From CAYHDN01 sp964355425 (GTDB lineage: Bacteria; Patescibacteriota; UBA1384; XYA2-FULL-43-10; CAINNR01): a stretch of DNA of 9,358 bases. Shown here one piece after another: positions 4,346 through 9,358 of this stretch (positions are counted from its first letter, which is position 1; every line of letters begins with the position of its first letter). A program made the position numbers and the translations under genes. The notes beneath the pieces are model-generated. The model made no database searches. It saw nothing but the letters and a program-made list of their open reading frames with translations, and had not been told where the DNA came from. The stretch covers positions 1 to 9,358 of the forward strand of contig CAYHDN010000038.1 in the NCBI GenBank assembly GCA_964355425.1, in the 5' to 3' direction.

Positions 4346-5374
4346 ATGGCAATAATTTCGCAGAAAAATTTATATCTTCGATTTAAAAAATTTATCGCCG
4401 AGTTTGATCTGATCAAAAGAGGTGATAGAGTACTGGTCGCCTGTTCCGGTGGCCCAGATTCGGTTTGTCTTTTATATTTGCTTCAACAACTGTCAAGCGA
4501 ACTTGATTTTTCGATTATTGTTGGACATTATAATCATAGAATTAGGGGCAGGGAAGCCGACCGTGACGAGAAATTCGTAAAAGAATTATCAGAAAAATTC
4601 GGTTATGATTTTTATCTCGGCCAGCTCAAATCGGGGGAGAAAATTAAAAACGAAGAGGACGCCAGAAATCTCCGGTACGAATTTCTTGAAAAGGCGAGAG
4701 GCGAGGGGAGAGCCGATAAAATTTTTATTGCTCACAACAAAAATGATCTGGCGGAAACACTTCTGATCAATTTAGTTCGCGGTGCAGGTATTAGGGGGCT
4801 TAGTTCGATGAAAATCGTAAGCGGCAGACTAGTCCGTCCCCTCCTTTTTGCTGAAAAGTCCGAGATCCTCGGGTATTTGAAACAAAACAATATCAAGTTT
4901 TGTACCGATAGCAGCAACGACTCGCTGGATTATACTCGCAACATTATGCGACATAAAATTATTCCTGAACTGCAGAGGCTTAATCCCAAACTTCTTTCCG
5001 CTCTCTGGCGGACTTCCGAGCTAGCCGGGCTCTGCGCCGATTTTATTCGCAATCAGGCAGAGGCTTCTCTAGCGAAAATCTGCCATGAAAATAAAAATGA
5101 AAAATATATTGAAAGAAAAAAATTTACTTCTCTTTCCCCTGCCGTCGCTTCTGAGATTATTAGAATTTTGGCCGAAGATTACGACGTAAGCCGCGACTTA
5201 TCACTCGACCAAGTCGAGGAGGTTGTAAAGATCGCCAACCAAAATATTGGCGGTAAACAAAAAGTTATTGCCGGCAAGCCCCAAGGGGGCCCCATTCGGG
5301 GGTTGAAATTTGAGCTTAAAGCTGGTAGACTTATTGTGTCTAAAGTAAAGGGCATTGAATCGCAAAATAGATGA
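4346..5374 (+). CDS. tilS: tRNA(Ile)-lysidine synthase TilS
   Basis: 342 residues. TilS uses ATP and lysine to turn C34 of tRNA-Ile2(CAU) into lysidine, so that it reads AUA as isoleucine instead of AUG as methionine. The N-terminal PP-loop reads RVLVACSGGPDSVCLL, with SGGPDS at 34-39. HYNHRIRG (64-71), the HN-NDLAETLLINLVRGAG region and TDSSND...YTRNIMRHKIIPELQRLNP match the family. The protein is shorter than the E. coli enzyme (about 430 residues) and probably lacks much of the C-terminal domain, as in other compact TilS forms. ATG 4346 gives the expected N-terminus, but no Shine-Dalgarno sequence precedes it; a hairpin ends 8 nt upstream. Residues 311-319 (KPQGGPIRG) are encoded by a GC-rich palindromic stretch that looks inserted into the otherwise continuous end (VIAG...LKFELKAGRLIV). 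Confidence 0.93.
   Translation: MAIISQKNLYLRFKKFIAEFDLIKRGDRVLVACSGGPDSVCLLYLLQQLSSELDFSIIVGHYNHRIRGREADRDEKFVKELSEKFGYDFYLGQLKSGEKIKNEEDARNLRYEFLEKARGEGRADKIFIAHNKNDLAETLLINLVRGAGIRGLSSMKIVSGRLVRPLLFAEKSEILGYLKQNNIKFCTDSSNDSLDYTRNIMRHKIIPELQRLNPKLLSALWRTSELAGLCADFIRNQAEASLAKICHENKNEKYIERKKFTSLSPAVASEIIRILAEDYDVSRDLSLDQVEEVVKIANQNIGGKQKVIAGKPQGGPIRGLKFELKAGRLIVSKVKGIESQNR
5276..5302 (+). repeat. GC-rich palindromic insertion within tilS
   Basis: 20 of 27 bases are G or C in a gene that is otherwise A/T-leaning. CCCC-AA-GGGG (5279-5288) and CCCC-ATTC-GGGG (5290-5301) form back-to-back hairpins. The length is exactly nine codons (K311-G319), so the frame is kept. It falls near the C-terminus, where a short insertion could be tolerated. 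Confidence 0.55.
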
Positions 5375-5410
5375 GGGTTTGTGTGTTTGTGGTCAAAAGT
5401 GAATTAACTC

Positions 5411-5416
5411 AAGGAG
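5411..5416 (+). promoter_or_regulatory. Ribosome binding site of ftsH
   Basis: AAGGAG is the strongest Shine-Dalgarno sequence in the window. It lies 4 nt before ATG 5421 but only 1 nt before the in-frame GTG at 5418, so I take 5421 as the start. Confidence 0.8.
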
Positions 5417-5420
5417 TGTG

Positions 5421-7253
5421 ATGAATCCAAAGCCGTCTTCTGGCAGTCGCATTGTTCTGCTCATAATAGTTATTATTTTAGTTGGCATATTTGCTTCCAG
5501 CTATTATTTACCTAAGGGAACTAAGGTTAAGGATGTGGCGATTTCTGATATTGTCCGTGATGTTAATGACGAAAAAGTTGAATTGCTGACTGTAAAGGAC
5601 AACCAAATTACCGCTAATCTCAAAGACGGGAGCAAGGAAAAGGCTTATAAAGAATCGGCAATCGGTCTCAAAGATTATGGAATTACTTCCGATAAGGTGA
5701 AAATTGATGTTACAAATACTGCCGATTCTGTTGCTTGGTGGACGATTCTTTCGGCCATATTGCCGATTCTTTTGATTGGTGGATTTATCTGGTTTATGTT
5801 CCGTTCAGCCCAAGGTTCAAATATGAAAGCGATGAATTTTGGCAAATCCAGGGCAAAAATTGCCGGCGAAACCAAAATTAGTTTCGACGATGTAGCCGGA
5901 TTAGTTGAGCCGAAACAGGAACTTTCCGAAGTTGTGGAGTTTTTGCGCCAGCCAGCAAAATTTAAGAAACTTGGTGCCGAGATTCCCCATGGAGTTTTAC
6001 TTATCGGGCCTCCGGGTACCGGAAAAACTTTATTGGCCAAAGCGGCTGCCGGCGAAGCCAGTGTCCCCTTCTTTACAATTTCGGCCTCGGAATTTGTTGA
6101 AATGTTTGTTGGTGTTGGCGCCTCTCGGGTCCGGGATTTGTTCGTTAAAGCCAAGCGCAATGCACCGTCAATTATTTTTATTGATGAGCTTGATGCCATC
6201 GGCCGCCAACGCGGCGCCGGTCTTGGCGGCTCTCACGACGAACGCGAACAGACTTTGAACCAAATTTTAGTTGAAATGGATGGTTTCGATACTGATTCCA
6301 ACGTCATTGTTATGGCAGCGACTAATCGGCCGGATATTCTCGATGCCGCGCTACTCCGCCCCGGCCGGTTTGACCGCCAAATCGCCATTGATTTGCCGGA
6401 CAAAAAAGAACGCGAAGAAATTATCAAAGTTCATGTCCGCAATAAGCCTGTCTCCGATGATTCCGATCTAGAAAAAATTGCTGCCCAAACGGCCGGATTT
6501 TCCGGTGCTGATATCAAGAATTTAACTAATGAAGCGGCAATCTTGGCTGCCAGAGATAACCAAAAAAATATCACTCAAACCAATCTGGAAAATGCGATTG
6601 AGAAGGTAATGATGGGCCCGGAACGCCATTCGCGAATATTGTCGGATGAAGAAAAGAAAATTATTTCTGTTCATGAATCCGGGCATGCAATGGTTTCCCA
6701 CCTGCTGCCAAATTCCGATCCGGTCCACAAAATTTCGGTGATTTCTCGTGGCATGGCACTTGGCTACACTTGGAATCTGCCGAAAGAAGACCGCAGATTA
6801 ATAACGAAAGCTAAATTTGAGGATGATCTATCAGCCATGCTTGCAGGACGAGCAGCGGAGGAGATTGTTTTTAGCGAAGTGACAACTGGTGCCCAAAATG
6901 ATCTGTCGCGGGCAACAAAAATTGCTAGAAAAATGGTAACTGAATTTGGTATGAGTTCGACACTTGGGCCGCAAACCTTTGGTGATAAAGAGGAGTTAAT
7001 CTTTTTAGGCCGGGAGATTTCGGAGCAGAGAAATTATAGTGATGAAGTTGCGGCTAAAATCGACGTCGAGGTTGCGGCAATTATTGAAAAAGCTTACAAG
7101 CGGGCCAAAGAAACAATCCAAAACAATCGAAAAATTCTTGATAAAGTTTCGACCGATCTGCTGGAGAAAGAGATAATTTCCGAAGATGAATTCTTGACTT
7201 ACTTTCCAAAAACCGTTCGAGAAAAAACCAGGGAAAAGGAAAATAAAAACTAA
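5421..7253 (+). CDS. ftsH: ATP-dependent zinc metalloprotease FtsH
   Basis: 610 residues, a usual length. FtsH is a membrane-bound hexamer that unfolds and degrades damaged membrane proteins and some regulators. Order: membrane helix (about 10-30), small extracytoplasmic domain (31-103), second helix (about 106-127), AAA+ module, zinc protease. Walker A is GPPGTGKT (196-203), Walker B IIFIDELDA with Asp255-Glu256, and the second region of homology ATNRPDILDAALLRPGRFDR holds arginine fingers at about 316 and 319. The zinc site is HESGH (418-422, usually HEAGH) with the third ligand Asp494 in TTGAQNDLSRAT. DPVHKISVISRG...LGYTWNLP is the expected protease segment. All catalytic residues are present. 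It lies 46 nt after tilS, as in the common tilS-(hpt)-ftsH order but without hpt. murJ starts 3 nt after its stop, so the two are probably co-transcribed. Confidence 0.97.
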   Translation: MNPKPSSGSRIVLLIIVIILVGIFASSYYLPKGTKVKDVAISDIVRDVNDEKVELLTVKDNQITANLKDGSKEKAYKESAIGLKDYGITSDKVKIDVTNTADSVAWWTILSAILPILLIGGFIWFMFRSAQGSNMKAMNFGKSRAKIAGETKISFDDVAGLVEPKQELSEVVEFLRQPAKFKKLGAEIPHGVLLIGPPGTGKTLLAKAAAGEASVPFFTISASEFVEMFVGVGASRVRDLFVKAKRNAPSIIFIDELDAIGRQRGAGLGGSHDEREQTLNQILVEMDGFDTDSNVIVMAATNRPDILDAALLRPGRFDRQIAIDLPDKKEREEIIKVHVRNKPVSDDSDLEKIAAQTAGFSGADIKNLTNEAAILAARDNQKNITQTNLENAIEKVMMGPERHSRILSDEEKKIISVHESGHAMVSHLLPNSDPVHKISVISRGMALGYTWNLPKEDRRLITKAKFEDDLSAMLAGRAAEEIVFSEVTTGAQNDLSRATKIARKMVTEFGMSSTLGPQTFGDKEELIFLGREISEQRNYSDEVAAKIDVEVAAIIEKAYKRAKETIQNNRKILDKVSTDLLEKEIISEDEFLTYFPKTVREKTREKENKN

Positions 7254-7256
7254 AAT

Positions 7257-8840
7257 ATGTGGCAGAAATTTCAAAAGTTAGTTCATCGGGAAAACTCGCT
7301 TGTCGGCGCCGCCGGCATACTGGTTGTTACTATGACTCTTTCGAATGTCTTCGGGCTTTTACGTGATCACTATCTTGCCAGAAATATTGAAACCTATAAT
7401 CTTGATATATACTATGCAGCATTCCGTATCCCGGATCTAATTTTTAACATCTTGATTTTTGGAGCGATCAGCGCCGCTTTCATACCGGTTTTTACCTCTT
7501 TTGTTTCCAGGGGCGATAAAAAAATTGCTTGGCGAATAACGAATTCCCTAATCTCGATATCAGTTGTCATTTTAGCAGCGTTGGCGGTGATTTTGTATTT
7601 TTTTATGCCATATCTCACCCCACTCCTTGTGCCCAAGTTTGAAGCCAGCCGACAAAATCAAACTACGCAACTTGCCAGAATATTGATGTTGGCGCCGATA
7701 TTTTTTTCCGTTTCTTATTTTCTTGGCGGAGTGCTAAATTCGTTTAAGCGTTTTGTCGCCTACTCTTTCGCACCGATAGTTTATAACCTATCAATAATTG
7801 TTGGCTCCATTTATGCTGCCCCGCGTTGGGGTATTACCGGCGTTGTTTGGTTTGTAGTTGTTGGTTCAGCGCTTCATATGTTGACTCAAGTGCCGACTGT
7901 AATTTCATTAGGCTATAAATTCAAACCAATTTTTGATTTTGGGCATCCGGGCGTAAAGAAAATCGTCCGCTTAATGATTCCTCGAGCCATTGGCATGGGT
8001 GCTAATAATATCTTACTTGTAGTATATACTGCTATCAGTTCGGCTTTAGTTGCCGGCTCAATCGCGGTTTTTAATCTAGCGAACAATATTCAGACGATGC
8101 CGACCGTAGTGTTTGCCACCTCTTTCTCGACAGCGGTATTCCCGATTTTAGCCCAAAAGGCGTCGATAGAGGATCACGCGTCATTTTCTTTTTACCTCAC
8201 GAGATCAATGCGGGTAATTATTTATCTTTTGGTGCCATCAACTGTGATTTTTATCTTGCTCCGGGCACAAATAATTCGCCTAATTCTCGGGTCGGGAAAA
8301 TTTAGCTGGGATGATACCAGAATGGCGGCTCTGACGCTCGGTTGGTTTGCTTTTTCTTTGGTTGCCCAAGGATTGATACCGCTTTTTGCCAAAGCCTTTT
8401 ATGCCAAGCACAACACTAAAACGCCAACAATTGTTTCGGTTATTTCGATAATTGTTAGTATTGCTATCGCCTACCCACTTGCTCGCTCGATGGGCGTTGC
8501 CGGACTGGCTTTGTCATTTTCGATCGGCAGTTTTCTCAACGCAATCTTGCTTTATTTTTTGCTTTACCGGATTTCCCATAAAGTTTTTGACTGGCAGATA
8601 ATCATTTCCACCTTAAAGATTTTATTGGCATCAATTGTCATGGCACTGACTGTTCGGGAATCCGGCCACCTCCTCTATAATTATCTAGACATGCAAAGGT
8701 TTTGGGGAGTTCTAATTCAGGCTGGTTCGGCGGCAATAATTGGAGTTATTGTTTATTTGCTCATCACATATTTACTAAATTGTCAGGAGCTTGGTTGGGC
8801 GATAAAAAGGCGAATAAATGACAATGGAGCGGCGAAGTGA
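7257..8840 (+). CDS. murJ: MurJ/MviN-family lipid II flippase
   Basis: 527 residues with about 14 hydrophobic helices, as in MurJ (MOP superfamily). MurJ moves lipid II across the membrane for peptidoglycan synthesis. The N-terminus NSLVGAAGILVVTMTLSNV...LLRD, FRIPDLIFNILIFGAISAAFIPVF and the helix-8 region LANNIQTMPTVVFATSFSTAVFP align readily with MurJ. By my alignment from memory with E. coli MurJ, R24 is kept (R36) and D39 is kept (D50). R18 is replaced by N30, R52 by F63, and D269/R270/E273 by N276/N277/T280. Since R18, R24, R52 and R270 are essential in E. coli, substrate handling may differ. ATG 7257 lies 3 nt after the ftsH stop and has no close ribosome site, so it may depend on coupling. 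The next gene overlaps its 3' end by 23 nt. Family firm; exact substrate less sure. Confidence 0.92.
   Translation: MWQKFQKLVHRENSLVGAAGILVVTMTLSNVFGLLRDHYLARNIETYNLDIYYAAFRIPDLIFNILIFGAISAAFIPVFTSFVSRGDKKIAWRITNSLISISVVILAALAVILYFFMPYLTPLLVPKFEASRQNQTTQLARILMLAPIFFSVSYFLGGVLNSFKRFVAYSFAPIVYNLSIIVGSIYAAPRWGITGVVWFVVVGSALHMLTQVPTVISLGYKFKPIFDFGHPGVKKIVRLMIPRAIGMGANNILLVVYTAISSALVAGSIAVFNLANNIQTMPTVVFATSFSTAVFPILAQKASIEDHASFSFYLTRSMRVIIYLLVPSTVIFILLRAQIIRLILGSGKFSWDDTRMAALTLGWFAFSLVAQGLIPLFAKAFYAKHNTKTPTIVSVISIIVSIAIAYPLARSMGVAGLALSFSIGSFLNAILLYFLLYRISHKVFDWQIIISTLKILLASIVMALTVRESGHLLYNYLDMQRFWGVLIQAGSAAIIGVIVYLLITYLLNCQELGWAIKRRINDNGAAK
8807..8810 (+). promoter_or_regulatory. Ribosome binding site for the gene overlapping the murJ end
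   Basis: AAGG, part of AAAAAGG, lies 7 nt before ATG 8818. The other in-frame ATG, at 8824, would be 13 nt away. I therefore choose 8818. Confidence 0.6.
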
Positions 8841-9358
8841 GCACAAGAAGTCTGTTGATGGTCTGATCCGCAGAGCTGGGAGGCCGGAGAATTTTTTTCA
8901 GGATCTTGATGAAAAAAATTCTCACTTTTCTGTTTTCTGGGTCGCCGTTGTAATTATTCTAATAATCACATTCATCACCTTGATTTTATTAGCAGTCTAT
9001 TTGAAGCGTGGCACGAATTTCAAAAGCATAGAAGATGATAAAATATCCGAGAATCTGGTTCCTTTTTCCGAGAGGGTTTCAAACATTAGAGGTGATGGTC
9101 GCGCCGTGATGGTTTTTCGGGGCAAAGAATTTGCCAAAGCCACCGGATCGCTTGAAAGTGATTTTCCACTCTCTGATGCCAATTTTGAGATTAAAAAGGA
9201 CTCAATATATTTAAAAGGGAACTTGCGCGACAGCTTTATCCCCTGGCCAGTAAACTTGAAGATTCTTGGAGCGGTTGCGAACGATAAGTTTCGATTTATT
9301 ATTGCTCCCGATTCACTGCAAAATATTATTATAAACGGCCAGAATAAAGAAGATCGGA
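8818..9358 (+). CDS. Single-pass membrane protein of unknown function, N-terminal part (3' end outside window)
   Basis: The frame is open from ATG 8818 to the window edge: 180 complete codons, no stop. It overlaps the murJ 3' end by 23 nt in another frame. A basic N-terminus (RRSEHKKSVDGLIRRAGRP) is followed by a membrane helix (about 38-62) and then an extracytoplasmic region. That region has alternating strands, for example LVPFSERVSN, the FEIKKDSIYLKGNL segment and KFRFIIAPDSL. The pattern of a short helix-like segment, then '.I..D.I.L.G.L', then '..V.....F.F.I' faintly recalls small lipid-binding-like outer domains such as YpmS/DUF2140 or LmeA, but this is a weak guess. I do not recognise the family. 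Its position directly after murJ, with overlap, suggests co-expression with a cell-envelope gene. Confidence 0.75.
   Translation, partial: MTMERRSEHKKSVDGLIRRAGRPENFFQDLDEKNSHFSVFWVAVVIILIITFITLILLAVYLKRGTNFKSIEDDKISENLVPFSERVSNIRGDGRAVMVFRGKEFAKATGSLESDFPLSDANFEIKKDSIYLKGNLRDSFIPWPVNLKILGAVANDKFRFIIAPDSLQNIIINGQNKEDR

Noticed and set aside
5675..6199. Minus-strand open frame of 174 codons
   Set aside because: It is entirely antisense to the conserved AAA+ region of ftsH and is explained by that gene's codon use.
1..9358. CRISPR array, insertion sequence, transposase, integrase or rRNA
   Set aside because: I saw no regular repeat-spacer array, transposase or integrase motif, or rRNA-like sequence on either strand.

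Overview
All recognisable genes lie on the + strand. The window looks like a chromosomal stretch of a small-genome bacterium, most likely Candidate Phyla Radiation / Patescibacteria. That placement is inferred from short versions of core proteins, a divergent FtsB/DivIC protein with a Trp-rich tail, MurJ lacking key arginines, and tight overlapping genes. I cannot fix the lineage below that. TGA is used as a stop (DivIC-like protein, MurJ), so this is not a lineage that reads TGA as glycine.

Layout. (1) 1-558: C-terminal end of a surface protein with a fibronectin type III domain and a membrane anchor. (2) 575-692: a strong intrinsic terminator in the middle of a large imperfect inverted repeat built from short repeated units. 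(3) 713-1111: an FtsB/DivIC-type division protein, apparently from a leaderless mRNA. (4) 1136-4049: a promoter, a structured leader ending in a terminator-like hairpin, then four genes: a TasA/camelysin-like secreted subunit, a SipW-type signal peptidase, a secreted lamin-tail-domain protein with the same type of signal peptide, and a membrane-anchored protein whose outer domain resembles the first subunit. (5) 4058-4337: a palindrome, a promoter, tRNA-fMet(CAU), tRNA-Met(CAU) and a hairpin. (6) 4346-8840: tilS, ftsH and murJ. (7) 8818 to the window end: the start of an unrecognised single-pass membrane protein.

How it fits together. The 1341-4049 block reads as a self-contained surface system: a dedicated peptidase, two substrates with SipW-type signal peptides, and a third TasA-like protein on three membrane helices that could anchor a fibre or surface layer. 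It sits between a divIC-like gene and tilS-ftsH, an order that recalls the divIC...tilS-hprT-ftsH region of Bacillus subtilis with hprT absent. The two CAU tRNAs lie directly upstream of tilS, whose product acts on a different CAU tRNA (tRNA-Ile2).

Most unusual points: the SipW/TasA-like locus with its own anchor and possible attenuator; initiator tRNA with C33, C1:U72 and A29:U41; a GC-rich palindromic 27-nt insertion in frame in tilS; MurJ lacking three of the four arginines essential in E. coli MurJ; and the inverted repeat centred on the terminator at 618-647.
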